Assembly (NCBI GenBank): GCA_947564735.1
Contig: CANOEC010000034.1
Span: 1 to 41,349, forward strand
Direction of reading: 5' to 3'
DNA from: an uncultured Lachnospiraceae bacterium
GTDB taxonomy: Bacteria; Bacillota; Clostridia; Lachnospirales; Lachnospiraceae
DNA: 41,349 bases
Shown: in pieces, positions 9,369 to 18,470 of the stretch
Layout of the letters: every line of letters starts with the position of its first letter
How positions within the stretch are numbered: position 1 is the stretch's first letter
Program-made: the position numbers and the translations under genes
The notes under the pieces: generated by a model
Databases searched by the model: none
Seen by the model: the letters and a program-made list of their open reading frames with translations, nothing else
What the model was told of the DNA's origin: nothing

Positions 9369-10201
9369 TAATACTCATCAATATTAATGACCTTGGCGGA
9401 CAAAATCCCGTAAGTCAGAATGGAATTGGCAAACTTCTGAAATTTATCCGCTGCATCACTGACAAAAAACCGGTACAGCTCTGTTCCGAGCCCCGGTCTG
9501 TGCTCGCTCTCCAATCCTTTTTCCTGCAAAAGCCGCTTTAATTCCATTGCCGTCTCGTATGCAGGATTCACCAGCGTTACGCCTTCTCCCATAATCCTCC
9601 CAATGGTGGAACGTATAATCGGATAGTGCGTACACCCCAGAATCAACGTATCAATGCCAACGTCAATCAGTTCTGCCAGATATCTTCCCGCGATTTCATC
9701 TGTCACCGGGTCTTCCCACAACCCTTCTTCCACAAGCGGAACGAAGAGAGGGCACGCTTTACTTAGTACAAGTGCGTCGGAATCATTTTCTTTTATGTAC
9801 CGGCTGTATATGCCGCTGCCGATTGTCGCTTCCGTGGCGATGACGCCAATCTTATCATTCTTCGTCGCACCGATTGCCGTCCTCGCGCCGGGTCTGACCA
9901 CATCGACAATCGGAAGATCCGCCTCTTCTTCTAATGCATCCAAAGCGCAGGCGCTGACACTGTTACATGCAACCACGATTGCCTTGACATCCTGCGTCTT
10001 CAAAAATCTTACAATCTGCCTTGAAAATTTCGTAATGGTTTCTTTTGACTTGCTTCCATACGGCACCCGCGCCGTATCACCGAAATATACAATCCTTTCA
10101 TTTGGAAGCTGACGCATGATTTCTCTCGCCACTGTCAGCCCGCCGACGCCCGAATCAAAAACCCCGATCGGTCTGTTACACAATTCGTCCTGTTCACTCA
10201 T
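9368..10201 (-). CDS. murI: Glutamate racemase
   Basis: Interconverts L- and D-glutamate for peptidoglycan precursor synthesis in the cytoplasm. The 277-aa length is usual. Both catalytic cysteines are visible, in VVACNSVSACALD and LILGCTHYPII, and the N-terminal signature IGVFDSGVGGLT is intact. The gene precedes ywiB and follows a small membrane-protein gene on the same strand. The C-terminal text RFFVSDAADKFQKFA also matches clostridial MurI. Confidence 0.97.
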   Translation of the reverse strand: MSEQDELCNRPIGVFDSGVGGLTVAREIMRQLPNERIVYFGDTARVPYGSKSKETITKFSRQIVRFLKTQDVKAIVVACNSVSACALDALEEEADLPIVDVVRPGARTAIGATKNDKIGVIATEATIGSGIYSRYIKENDSDALVLSKACPLFVPLVEEGLWEDPVTDEIAGRYLAELIDVGIDTLILGCTHYPIIRSTIGRIMGEGVTLVNPAYETAMELKRLLQEKGLESEHRPGLGTELYRFFVSDAADKFQKFANSILTYGILSAKVINIDEY

Positions 10202-10254
10202 AGCAATCTCTTTTCTATTCTGAATCTTCTATCTTTGTCTTTCTGATTTCTATT

Positions 10255-10536
10255 CTATTTCTTATGCCTGCGTTCTTCCAGCCATTCTAACAGCCTGCTT
10301 CTGATAATCATCTCGTCTCCCGATGCTTTCAGGATTTCCTGACAGTCTGTCTGTCCGATTACGATTTCCTGTCCCCGAGAGACAATCACCCGCACACATG
10401 TGTTTTCCATAAAGCACAGTTCCGGATACAAGACGCCCCACCATGCAAGCGCTGCCACGCCAAGCACTGCCATACGGACATACAGACTATGACAGCCTTT
10501 TCTCAGAAACTTCTTTACCTTTTCTTTATTCTGCAC
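10255..10536 (-). CDS. Small membrane protein upstream of murI
   Basis: A 93-aa product of unknown role. A single hydrophobic helix lies at about residues 20-42 (RMAVLGVAALAWWGVLYPELC), with a positively charged N-terminus and a small polar C-terminal domain. It starts at GTG with GGGAG seven bases upstream; no in-frame ATG is near. The reading frame has normal codon use and is closely spaced (53 nt) before murI, so co-transcription is likely. The intervals 10202-10254 and 10537-10662 show nothing definite. Confidence 0.65.
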   Translation of the reverse strand: MQNKEKVKKFLRKGCHSLYVRMAVLGVAALAWWGVLYPELCFMENTCVRVIVSRGQEIVIGQTDCQEILKASGDEMIIRSRLLEWLEERRHKK

Positions 10537-10662
10537 ACCGTCACGCTCCCTATCCTGCCACCGCTTCTTATTAGAAACGGCGACACTTTTTATGTTATAT
10601 AAGGAGTGTAACCTCTATCCGGCTCTCTATACATCAACTTGCACTTCGCCCGACACTGCATA

Positions 10663-11364
10663 TCACTTTTTCTTAGATTTTACCGTCTGCTCCTGTTCTA
10701 AGCCAATCTGTCTGATGACCGCTTTCTCCTGATTATCAATATGAAGCCTTGCTGCCCGCGCAGCCCCTTCTTTATCGCGCTTCACAATGCTTTCATATAT
10801 CATTCTATGCTCGTCAATCAGATTATCATGACGATTTTCATCCTTAATATATTCAAAACGATATCTGTACATCTGTTCCGACAGATTATTAATCAGTTGA
10901 ATCAGCCGCTTGTTTCCGGTCGCGCGCACGATAATATCATGAAGCTCCACATCAGCCTTCGCAATAATGACCGCATCTTTCGTCCCCGTCGCGCGCTCAA
11001 ACTCTTCACATGCCCCCTTGAGCTGTCTCGTCGCTGCCTCGTCAATTCTATCGCAGGCAAGCTCAACACTGAGCACATCCAACGCTCTGCGCACTTCCAG
11101 CACATCCTTCAGACTCTTCTCCGTAATCTGTGCCACTTCTGCACCACGGCGCGGAATCATGATGACCAGTCCCTCCAGTTCCAGCTTGTGAATCGCCTCC
11201 CTGATTGGCGTCCTGCTGACGCCAAGGCGATTTGCCAGATGGATTTCCATCAGCCGCTCCCCCGGCTTCAATTCCCCCGTCAAAATTGCTTTGCGCAGCG
11301 TATTGAATACGACATCGCGCAACGGAAGAAATTCGTCCATTGCCATAGTAAGATTATCTTCCAT
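10663..11364 (-). CDS. GntR-family transcriptional regulator, FadR/FCD type
   Basis: An N-terminal winged helix (about residues 10-75: LRDVVFNTLRKAILTGELKPGERLMEIHLA, then LGVSRTPIREAIHKLELEGLV) is followed by an all-helical FCD ligand domain. The metal-ligand pattern is partly visible (DVELHDIIVRATGN, DEHRMIYESI). FCD regulators usually bind sugar acids or other carboxylates and often repress. It lies 21-30 nt downstream of ispE and is likely co-transcribed. A candidate operator core, TTGTATACAA, is in the intergenic region at 12468-12477. Start at ATG 11364; a GTG at 11373 is too close to AGAGGA to be preferred. Confidence 0.9.
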   Translation of the reverse strand: MEDNLTMAMDEFLPLRDVVFNTLRKAILTGELKPGERLMEIHLANRLGVSRTPIREAIHKLELEGLVIMIPRRGAEVAQITEKSLKDVLEVRRALDVLSVELACDRIDEAATRQLKGACEEFERATGTKDAVIIAKADVELHDIIVRATGNKRLIQLINNLSEQMYRYRFEYIKDENRHDNLIDEHRMIYESIVKRDKEGAARAARLHIDNQEKAVIRQIGLEQEQTVKSKKK

Positions 11365-11394
11365 ACAAACCACATCCTCTTTTCGTTTGCTATG

Positions 11395-12267
11395 TCAGTC
11401 CTTGCCATTATAAAATTCTGTCACATAGACCTGCCGTGCATATCCCTCTTCCTTTACAGCCTCCGCTGCCGCCTCCGCATCTGATAACTCCGCAAATATC
11501 CCGAACACGGTTGGACCGCTGCCACTCATAAGTGCATTCAAGGCTCCTTTATGCCGCATCAATTCTTTCAGTTCCTCTATCACGGGATACTCTTTTGCGG
11601 TAACGGTCTCAAGAACATTGCCGAGTCTGTCACTGATTCCGTCAAGGCTCCCTTCCTTCAGTGCGACAATGATTCCATCTATGTCCGGATGATATGTTAA
11701 CCTGTCGGCACGCAGATTTCCGTACACGAAACCGGTGGACACATTAACATCCGGCTTCGCCACCACGAGGAAGCAGTCCGGCGGCGCCGGAAGCGGCGTC
11801 AGAATCTCCCCGATTCCCTCCGAAAGCATGGTTCCTCCCACGAGGCAATACGGAATATCCGCACCTAACGTTACACCAAGCGCCTGCAGTTCCTGCATCG
11901 AATATCCCATTTCAAACAGCTCATTCAATCCTCTCATAGTTGCCGCGGCATCGGAACTTCCACCCGCCATGCCTGCAGCTATGGGAATCCTCTTGGTCAG
12001 CGTTATCTTGACGCCCTCCGTAATGCCCCGCTCCCTAAAAAGAAGCGCTGCTGCCTTACAGATTAAGTTATCGCCGTTTACAGGAAGCTCTTCATTATCC
12101 GTCTTTAAAATAATACCCGGCTGCCTGCTTTTTTCAAACAAGAGTTCATCACAGATGCGGACTGTCTGCATAATCATTCTGACTTCATGATATCCGTCAT
12201 CTCTGCGGCGCAGAACATCCAGTCCAATATTAATTTTTGCATACGCCTTTTGGAAGGTCTGTTCCAT
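11395..12267 (-). CDS. ispE: 4-diphosphocytidyl-2-C-methyl-D-erythritol kinase
   Basis: Phosphorylates CDP-methylerythritol in the non-mevalonate isoprenoid pathway. GHMP kinase motifs are present: AYAKINIGLDVLRRRDDGYHEV at the start, PIAAGMAGGSSDAAATMRGLN as the ATP loop and ALMSGSGPTVFG near the C-terminus. Length (290 aa from ATG 12267) is typical. Three candidate starts lie within 12 bases (GTG 12279, ATG 12273, ATG 12267). AGGTGG spacing of eight favours the last. The downstream gene on the strand is the GntR regulator. Confidence 0.95.
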   Translation of the reverse strand: MEQTFQKAYAKINIGLDVLRRRDDGYHEVRMIMQTVRICDELLFEKSRQPGIILKTDNEELPVNGDNLICKAAALLFRERGITEGVKITLTKRIPIAAGMAGGSSDAAATMRGLNELFEMGYSMQELQALGVTLGADIPYCLVGGTMLSEGIGEILTPLPAPPDCFLVVAKPDVNVSTGFVYGNLRADRLTYHPDIDGIIVALKEGSLDGISDRLGNVLETVTAKEYPVIEELKELMRHKGALNALMSGSGPTVFGIFAELSDAEAAAEAVKEEGYARQVYVTEFYNGKD

Positions 12268-12288
12268 TATCATGTCCACCTACCCTAT

Positions 12289-12390
12289 AAGAAAATCTGC
12301 TTCGCAGATTATCTTGGGAAGAACCTTCGGTTCTTCCACGTTTTGTTGCAATTCTCATTCTACAGGAAAATCTGCTTCGCAGATTATCTT
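12289..12390 (+). repeat. Two-hairpin intergenic repeat, copy 3, with a duplicated first hairpin
   Basis: Slot 1: AATCTGC-TTC-GCAGATT (12294-12310). Slot 2: GGAAGAACC-TTC-GGTTCTTCC (12317-12337). The tail is diverged. A second copy of the slot-1 hairpin with its GAAAAT and ATTATCTTG flanks lies at 12366-12391. It sits just upstream of ispE. Confidence 0.75.
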
Positions 12391-12454
12391 GAAAATAATT
12401 ACCTAATTATATATACAATAGGCAATCTCATTTACAAAATTCGTTTCTTCTCCT

Positions 12455-12483
12455 CAATCATTGTACTTTGTATACAATGATTG
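12455..12483. promoter_or_regulatory. Palindromic operator-like site with TTGTATACAA core
   Basis: Arms CAATCATTGTA (12455-12465) and TACAATGATTG (12473-12483) are perfect 11-bp inverted repeats. Inside and overlapping the right arm is TTGTATACAA (12468-12477), which resembles operators of FadR/FCD GntR regulators. Such a regulator is encoded two genes away at 10663. Binding is an inference. Confidence 0.5.
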
Positions 12484-12718
12484 TTTTTAATTATAAACAA
12501 TCCGCCTCTTTTTTGTCAACAGCATCGGACTCTTTTCCCTTAATAGTAAGTAGAAGTTCATGTCATAAAACTCCGTATTCCTGTCATAAAAAAATAAAAT
12601 TTTATAACTTTTCTCCTAATATTTCCATGCACACGGTACGATATAGTAAATAGAAGCGGGGACTTATCCCTGCATGCAACCGGAAACATATAATATTACA
12701 TTCCAAGGAGGGATACCA
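12484..12718 (+). promoter_or_regulatory. AT-rich leader of the 12719 gene with a sigma-28-like candidate
   Basis: No gene is seen in this stretch. TAAT (12617-12620), 16 nt and TACGATAT (12637-12644) resemble the flagellar/chemotaxis sigma-D pattern TAAA-N15-GCCGATAT, matching six of eight -10 positions. This is weak evidence taken alone. Confidence 0.25.
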
Positions 12719-13333
12719 ATGAGCGTAAACGGAGTTACAGGTGCAACAAGTACTTACGATGCTGCCTATCTGGCAAATCAGACCGCTAATACGAAAGCTG
12801 CCGAGGAAAATTCCGAGGCGAAAGCTTCTGAAAAGAAAGACGATAAAGGTGTTGTCTATGAGGCATCTAAGGATGCAGGCACCAAGAAAACTTACACACA
12901 GAACACAAGTCTGGTAAACAAAATGAAAGCAGACGCTGAGGCGCACACACAGCAGCTTCAGAATATTGTTCAGCAGTTGATGACCAAACAGGGACAGACA
13001 TTCAACAATGCGAATGGCATCTGGTCTATCCTTGCAGGCGGTAATCTGAAGGTTGACCCTGCTACGCAGGCACAGGCGCAGAAGGATATTGCAGAAGACG
13101 GATACTGGGGTGTAAAACAGACATCTGACAGAATCATTGATTTCGCTACTGCATTGACAGGCGGTGACCCGTCTAAGATTGAAGAGATGCGCGAGGCATT
13201 TAAGAAGGGTTACAAACAGGCGGAGAAGACATGGGGTGGTCAGCTTCCCGATATCTCTCAGAGAACATACGATGCTGTAATGGAAAAGTTTGACAAGATG
13301 GCTGAAGAAGCCGGACTTACCACGTCAAACTAA
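12719..13333 (+). CDS. Conserved hypothetical protein (flagellar-regulon candidate)
   Basis: A 204-aa soluble product without signal peptide or membrane segment. The N-terminal third is Ala/Lys/Glu-rich and probably disordered (MSVNGVTGATSTYDAA, then a KASEKKDDKG linker). The C-terminal two thirds are helical with conserved-looking phrases (AEDGYWGVKQTSDRIIDFATALTGGDPSKIEEMREA, then WGGQLPDISQRTYDAVM). It resembles proteins of unknown function I associate with flagellated Clostridia, but I cannot name a domain with confidence. AAGGAGGG lies six bases before the ATG. A strong terminator follows, so it is a single-gene unit. Confidence 0.7.
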   Translation: MSVNGVTGATSTYDAAYLANQTANTKAAEENSEAKASEKKDDKGVVYEASKDAGTKKTYTQNTSLVNKMKADAEAHTQQLQNIVQQLMTKQGQTFNNANGIWSILAGGNLKVDPATQAQAQKDIAEDGYWGVKQTSDRIIDFATALTGGDPSKIEEMREAFKKGYKQAEKTWGGQLPDISQRTYDAVMEKFDKMAEEAGLTTSN

Positions 13334-13363
13334 TCTGTGTTATTATATTCCACTTAGTTAAAA

Positions 13364-13400
13364 GAAGTCAGGTTCACGAACCTGACTTCCTTTATTTTTA
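13364..13400. terminator. Rho-independent terminator
   Basis: Perfect arms GAAGTCAGGTTC (13364-13375) and GAACCTGACTTC (13378-13389) with a 2-nt centre, followed by CTTTATTTTT. A-rich sequence precedes it, so it can also serve the convergent serine-hydrolase gene. Confidence 0.9.
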
Positions 13401-13433
13401 GTATGAACATAATGTTTTTGGCATTTCATTCTG

Positions 13434-14612
13434 TTACTCGTCCAGCGAAGCAAACACCACATTTCGCATCCTGCGGGTATAACCGGTGATACCTGCATCG
13501 CATCTTTGTATCATGACTAACATCGTCATATCATGCACCGGGTCATTTGTCATATACGTTCCCAGCCAGCCGTCCCAGCCATACTCCCCCTTGCTTCCCA
13601 AATATACCGCCTCCTCCGGTGCGGTCATAATCCGCATCAGATTGCCATAGCTATGACCAGCGAGAGATTCCCATGATTCCAGTCCACGCCGCTGGGCTGA
13701 AGTAATATGTGCCGTGGTCATATACGCTACCGTCCGTGGCGACAAAATCTCCACCCCCTGATAAGTACCATGTCCCAGAAGCATCTGCGTAAACTTGGCG
13801 TAATCGTCTATCGTGGAGCACAGTCCGGCGCCACCCGATTCAAATGCCGGCTGCCGCTCCATCTTATTCTGTATCCCCAGATGACAGTCTTTCTCTTCTT
13901 CCAATCCCTTCTCCGTCTCCCGATACACCTTGGCAAGACGCTTCTGCTTGTCCTGCGGCACATAAAATCCCGTGTCCGTCATCCCCAAGGGTTCAAATAT
14001 TCTTTTGGACAAAAATTCGCCAAAACGCATTCCGGACACCACTTCCACAACTGCCCCCAGCACATCCGCAGACAGCCCGTACTGCCATGATTCGCCGGGC
14101 ATAAAAGCAAGCGGTATCTGCCCTATCCTGTCCGCAATCTCTCTCGTTGTGAGGGCGCTATCCGTCAATAATTTTTCTTTAATCTCCTCAACCAGCCTCT
14201 CACTCCTTACTTCCGCCGGATTACCTTCACCCAGATAAACGAGTCCCGAAGTCATGTTGAGCAGATTCTGTATCGTCATCGGTCTCGTGACCGGAACCGC
14301 CACGCCACAGTCCCATACATATTGATTGCGAAATCCCGGAAGATAATCGGACACATGATCCAGCAGATCAATCCTGCCCTCTTCCAGAAGGAGCATGACT
14401 GCCGCCGCCGTAACCGGCTTAGTCATAGAATACAGTCTGTGTATTGTGTCTCTTGTCATTTTAAGTCCCGCCGAGATATCCCGGTAACCCGCTTCATAGT
14501 AACACTGCTCTTCCCCCTTTTGTATCACCATACAGCTTACGCCCGACACGAAACCGCTGTCCGTCATTTCCTGTGCGATTTCGCCCACTCTCTCTAATTT
14601 CTTCCGATTCAT
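13434..14612 (-). CDS. Serine hydrolase, beta-lactamase class C / esterase fold
   Basis: A 392-aa cytoplasmic-looking protein (no signal peptide) of the COG1680 type. The catalytic SxxK motif is in RLYSMTKPVTAAAV, the Tyr motif is YGLS in WQYGLSADVLGAVVE, and the usual MTSGL and EPLGMTDTGF phrases are present. Family members are beta-lactamases, esterases and D-amino acid peptidases, so the substrate is unknown. GGAGGG four bases before the ATG at 14612 fixes the start, not the longer upstream frame. It is divergent from the GH42 gene and could be an unrelated neighbour or a deacylase for the glycan locus. Confidence 0.88.
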   Translation of the reverse strand: MNRKKLERVGEIAQEMTDSGFVSGVSCMVIQKGEEQCYYEAGYRDISAGLKMTRDTIHRLYSMTKPVTAAAVMLLLEEGRIDLLDHVSDYLPGFRNQYVWDCGVAVPVTRPMTIQNLLNMTSGLVYLGEGNPAEVRSERLVEEIKEKLLTDSALTTREIADRIGQIPLAFMPGESWQYGLSADVLGAVVEVVSGMRFGEFLSKRIFEPLGMTDTGFYVPQDKQKRLAKVYRETEKGLEEEKDCHLGIQNKMERQPAFESGGAGLCSTIDDYAKFTQMLLGHGTYQGVEILSPRTVAYMTTAHITSAQRRGLESWESLAGHSYGNLMRIMTAPEEAVYLGSKGEYGWDGWLGTYMTNDPVHDMTMLVMIQRCDAGITGYTRRMRNVVFASLDE

Positions 14613-14874
14613 AATTCCCTCCATACCGCAGTCTCCCAAATCCCAATAGCATTTGGATGCCTCCGAAAGCTCCACTTTTCCAAAAGCATTTCTATTGAAG
14701 TTACCAGCTGCGTTGTTTTTATCTACTATAGCACATTGCACCGTTTAATTCACTAAAAAAAAGGGTAGGAAATCAGCAATTTGGCAAGTAGCCAACCGAC
14801 GGCAAATAGGATATACTGTGCACATAGAGGATTACTATGCAGCAAGCGGCAAACGCTTCGGAACGGAGGTAACA
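14613..14874. promoter_or_regulatory. Divergent promoter region in front of the GH42 operon
   Basis: No gene is seen. The inverted repeat TTGGC-AAGTA-GCCAA (14781-14795) overlaps the place of a -35 box, and TATACT (14812-14817) is a possible -10 box 17 nt after TAGCCA (14789-14794). The weak -35 fits an activator-dependent promoter, for example one driven by the YesN-type regulator encoded in this operon. Confidence 0.35.
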
Positions 14875-16893
14875 ATGATTGAAAGCAGCAAAGTAAAGAA
14901 AATCTTATACGGCGGGGACTACAATCCCGAACAATGGGCTGAAGAAACATGGGAGGAGGACATGCGTCTGCTGAAGCTGGCACACATTGATATTGTCACC
15001 TTAAATGTCTTTAGCTGGGCATCCCTGCAGCCTTCTGAAGACGTCTATTGCTTCGACAAACTGGACAAAATCATGGATATGGTCACACGGCACGGCATGA
15101 AAATCTGTCTTGCCACGTCAACCGCTGCACACCCTGCATGGATGGCACGGAAATATCCCGATATTCTGAGGACAGAATTTAACGGTATGAAACGCAAATT
15201 TGGCAGCCGTCACAATTCCTGCCCGAACAGCCCGACCTACCGCAAATATTCCGTCGCACTTGCCACCCGGTTAGCCGAACGCTACAAATCTTATGATAAT
15301 ATTGTATCTTGGCATATCGCCAACGAATACGGTGGGGAATGCTACTGCGAGAATTGTGAAAGGGCGTTCCGCATATGGCTGCAAAACAAATACAAGACGA
15401 TTGACGCCGTCAACGAGGCATGGGACACTGCCTTCTGGGGTCATACTTTCTATGATTTTGAGGACATCGTGTTGCCGAACATGCTTTCCGAGCATTTTGA
15501 GGTCAACAGGACGACTTTTCAAGGCATTTCCTTAGACTACAGACGGTTTAATTCCGAGAGCATTCTTGACTGCTTCCGTCTGGAATATGACGCTGTCCAT
15601 GCCATTACGCCGGACATTCCGATTACCACGAATCTGATGGGCAATTACCAGCCGCTTGATTATCAGATGTGGGCAAAATACATGGATTTCATTTCATGGG
15701 ATAACTACCCGACGCACAATGCGACTTTGGAGGATACCGCTTTCAAGCACGATCTGATGCGGGGCATCAAGCAGGGCAAGCCCTTTGCCTTGATGGAACA
15801 GACGCCCAGCGTAACCAACTGGCATCCCTATAACGCCTTGAAACGTCCGGGCGTCATGCGTCTGTGGAGTTATCAGGCAGTGGCGCACGGAGCCGACACT
15901 GTCATGTTTTTCCAATTAAAAAGAAGCATCGGCGCATGTGAGAAATACCACGGCGCCGTTATTGACCATGCCGGTCATGAAAATACACGGGTTTTTCGTG
16001 AAATTACGCAGCTGGGCGCGGAACTTGACAAAATCGGTTCGCTCACGCTCGGCGCCAGAATGCATTCCAAGGCGGCCATCGTCTTTGACTGGGATAACTG
16101 GTGGGCAACCTACTATTCCGCAGGTCCCAGCGTAAATCTGCAATATTGCGATGAGATTCTGAATTACTACAAAGCGTTCAACAATTTAAATATCCCTGTA
16201 GACTTCATCAGCGTGGAAGACGATTTATCCGGCTACTCTTTCGTCGTTGCCCCGGTTCTGTATATGATAAAACCCGGCTATGACGAGAAAATCAGACAGT
16301 TTGTCAAAGACGGCGGACGGTTCTTAACCACGTTCTTCAGCGGTTATGTGGATGACCACGACCTTGTTACCATAGGCGGCTATCCGGGGAAACTGCGGGA
16401 TATCCTCGGCATCTGGGTGGAGGAAGAAGACGCCCTTCCCGATGAAGCATGTAACAGTTTCACCTACAAAAACGTTACTTACCCTGCCACCTTAATTTGT
16501 GATCTTCTACACTCCGAAACCGCACAGGCACTTTGCGCATATGAACAGGATTTCTATGCCGGAATGCCGGTGTTAACCCGGAATACTTTCGGCGAAGGCA
16601 CCGCCTATTATGTTGCGACGCGTTCCAGCGCGGATTTCTATCGTACTCTGGTGAATGAAATCTGTACGGAAGTCGGTATCCATCCCCTCATAGATACCCC
16701 CGACTTCATCGAAGTGACACAACGTACCAATGCAAACGGCACCTTTCTCTTCTTCTTAAACCATGATGAGAAGAGCCATGACGTTAAGCTAAACTGCGCC
16801 GGCACAAACATCCTCAATGATGTTTCCTATCATGACGGCGATACCTTGACGCTGCCTGCAAAGGATGTGGCAATCATACTCGTAGACGATTAA
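14875..16893 (+). CDS. GH42 beta-galactosidase (intracellular)
   Basis: A 672-aa retaining glycosidase without signal peptide. The N-terminal TIM barrel has acid/base Glu151 in WHIANEYGG and nucleophile Glu308 in LMEQTPS. Four zinc-site cysteines of the classic GH42 fold are present (Cys116 in RHNSCPNSP; 156, 158 and 161 in ECYCENC). The trimerisation domain (GYSFVVAPVLYMI, then GGRFLTTFFSGYVDDHD) and a short beta domain follow. It should remove terminal beta-galactosyl residues in the cytoplasm. In this locus that may be the Gal on xyloglucan side chains, although GH42 enzymes are better known on other linkages. ATG 14875 has GGAGGT upstream. First gene of GH42-GH29-regulator. Confidence 0.93.
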   Translation: MIESSKVKKILYGGDYNPEQWAEETWEEDMRLLKLAHIDIVTLNVFSWASLQPSEDVYCFDKLDKIMDMVTRHGMKICLATSTAAHPAWMARKYPDILRTEFNGMKRKFGSRHNSCPNSPTYRKYSVALATRLAERYKSYDNIVSWHIANEYGGECYCENCERAFRIWLQNKYKTIDAVNEAWDTAFWGHTFYDFEDIVLPNMLSEHFEVNRTTFQGISLDYRRFNSESILDCFRLEYDAVHAITPDIPITTNLMGNYQPLDYQMWAKYMDFISWDNYPTHNATLEDTAFKHDLMRGIKQGKPFALMEQTPSVTNWHPYNALKRPGVMRLWSYQAVAHGADTVMFFQLKRSIGACEKYHGAVIDHAGHENTRVFREITQLGAELDKIGSLTLGARMHSKAAIVFDWDNWWATYYSAGPSVNLQYCDEILNYYKAFNNLNIPVDFISVEDDLSGYSFVVAPVLYMIKPGYDEKIRQFVKDGGRFLTTFFSGYVDDHDLVTIGGYPGKLRDILGIWVEEEDALPDEACNSFTYKNVTYPATLICDLLHSETAQALCAYEQDFYAGMPVLTRNTFGEGTAYYVATRSSADFYRTLVNEICTEVGIHPLIDTPDFIEVTQRTNANGTFLFFLNHDEKSHDVKLNCAGTNILNDVSYHDGDTLTLPAKDVAIILVDD

Positions 16894-16940
16894 GAACAAG
16901 CCTGCCTGTTCTTGGATTTTGAACATCTGCCAAGCAGATG
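16892..16940 (+). other. Two intercistronic hairpins between GH42 and GH29
   Basis: AAGAACA (16892-16898) pairs with TGTTCTT (16907-16913), and CATCTGC-CAA-GCAGATG (16924-16940) is a perfect 7-bp stem with a 3-nt loop ending four bases before the GH29 ribosome site. No T-run follows, so these look like stability or translation-spacing elements rather than a terminator. Confidence 0.6.
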
Positions 16941-16953
16941 TATGGAGGTCATG

Positions 16954-18438
16954 ATGAAAATAACAGACAAATCACAATATCTTACACAAATTGACAACGT
17001 CATCTTGGCGGGGCCTTACCACGACGACTGGGCGTCTCTCACGGATTTCGAAATGCCTGCATGGTACGCTAAGGCAAAATTTGGAATTTTTGTCCACTGG
17101 GGGCTCTACAGTGTACCGGCATATGCCAATGAATGGTATTCCCGCAACATGTATATTCAAGGAACGCCCGAATATGAGCACCATATCAAAACTTACGGTC
17201 CGCACAAAGATTTTGGCTACAAGGATTTTATCCCCCTGTTTAGTGCCAAACGTTTTGACCCCGATTTCTGGGCGGAAACCTTCGCCAATGCCGGGGCGAA
17301 ATATGTTGTTCCCGTAGCGGAACATCACGACGGCTTCCAGATGTACAAAAGCGATTTGTCAATATATAATGCCGCACAGATGGGACCATGCCGGGATATT
17401 ATCGGTGACTTAAAGACTTCTTTTGAAAAAAAAGGATTGGTATTCTGTACCTCCACCCACCGCGCGGAGCACCACTGGTTTATGGGGAATGGCAAAGATT
17501 TCGACAGCGACATCAAGGAACCACTGCAATGCGGCGACTTCTACTGGCCTTCCGAACAGAAACAGCCAAATCATCAAGACTTGTTCGCCACCCCGTATCC
17601 GGACCGCGAATTTTTGGAAGACTGGCTGTGCCGCACATGCGAAATCATTGACCGCTATCAGCCAAAGATTCTCTATTTCGACTGGTGGATCCAGCATGAG
17701 GCATACAAACCTTATCTGCGAAAAATTGCGGCATACTACTATAACCGCGGTCTGGAATGGGGGCAGCCAGCCGCTATCTGCTATAAACATGACGCCATGG
17801 CTTTCGGAAGCGGAATCGTAGACGTGGAGCGCGGCAAATTTGCAGACGCAAAGCCTTATCACTGGCAGACGGACACCGCAATCGCACGTAATTCATGGTG
17901 CTATACCACTTCCTTGGATTATAAGAGCAGCTATGAATTGATATGCTATCTGATTGACGTCGTAAGTAAGAACGGCAATCTTCTGCTCAATGTCGGTCCG
18001 AAAGCAGACGGCACATTCGCCGAAGAAGACGCCTCTATTCTGCATGATATCGGCAACTGGCTTGCTGTAAACGGCGAGTCCGTCTACAACACAAAGCCAT
18101 GGCGTTATGCTGCTGAGGGGCCTACTCTGGAAACAGAGGGACAGTTCAGCGACGCCTCCGCCATCGTTTATACAAGTGAGGACTTCCGCTTTACCGCCGG
18201 AAACGGATGCATCTATGCCGCCTGCCTGAAATATCCGGCGGACGGCAGATTAACTATCCATGCCCTCTCCAAATCAAAGGATGCCAACAAACCCAATTTC
18301 CACGGCATCATCCGCGATGTGGAAATCCTCGGATTTGAAGAACATCCGGCTTATTCCATTGATGACGCCGGACTGCATCTGACAACGCAGAACGTACAAA
18401 GCAAATATCCCGTTGTGTTCAAGGTAATTGTTGAATAA
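16954..18438 (+). CDS. GH29 alpha-L-fucosidase (intracellular)
   Basis: A 494-aa retaining alpha-L-fucosidase. The catalytic barrel shows the GH29 signatures AKFGIFVHWGLYSVPA (about 41-56), VAEHHDGFQMY (121-131) and KILYFDWW, where Asp243 is the likely nucleophile. A C-terminal beta domain follows. No signal peptide, so it acts on imported oligosaccharides. In a xyloglucan scheme it would remove the terminal alpha-1,2 fucose, exposing galactose for the GH42. The acid/base is poorly conserved in this family and I do not assign it. GGAGG five bases before ATG 16954 sets the start; ATG 16951 is too close. It follows GH42 by 60 nt. Confidence 0.92.
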   Translation: MKITDKSQYLTQIDNVILAGPYHDDWASLTDFEMPAWYAKAKFGIFVHWGLYSVPAYANEWYSRNMYIQGTPEYEHHIKTYGPHKDFGYKDFIPLFSAKRFDPDFWAETFANAGAKYVVPVAEHHDGFQMYKSDLSIYNAAQMGPCRDIIGDLKTSFEKKGLVFCTSTHRAEHHWFMGNGKDFDSDIKEPLQCGDFYWPSEQKQPNHQDLFATPYPDREFLEDWLCRTCEIIDRYQPKILYFDWWIQHEAYKPYLRKIAAYYYNRGLEWGQPAAICYKHDAMAFGSGIVDVERGKFADAKPYHWQTDTAIARNSWCYTTSLDYKSSYELICYLIDVVSKNGNLLLNVGPKADGTFAEEDASILHDIGNWLAVNGESVYNTKPWRYAAEGPTLETEGQFSDASAIVYTSEDFRFTAGNGCIYAACLKYPADGRLTIHALSKSKDANKPNFHGIIRDVEILGFEEHPAYSIDDAGLHLTTQNVQSKYPVVFKVIVE

Positions 18439-18470
18439 AACGTTTGGCACGTCAGTATGCCGTTTCTATT

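Noticed and set aside
14844-14858. CcpA cre site before GH42
   Set aside because: GCAAACGCTT matches only part of the consensus and lies just before the ribosome site; too weak to list as a feature.
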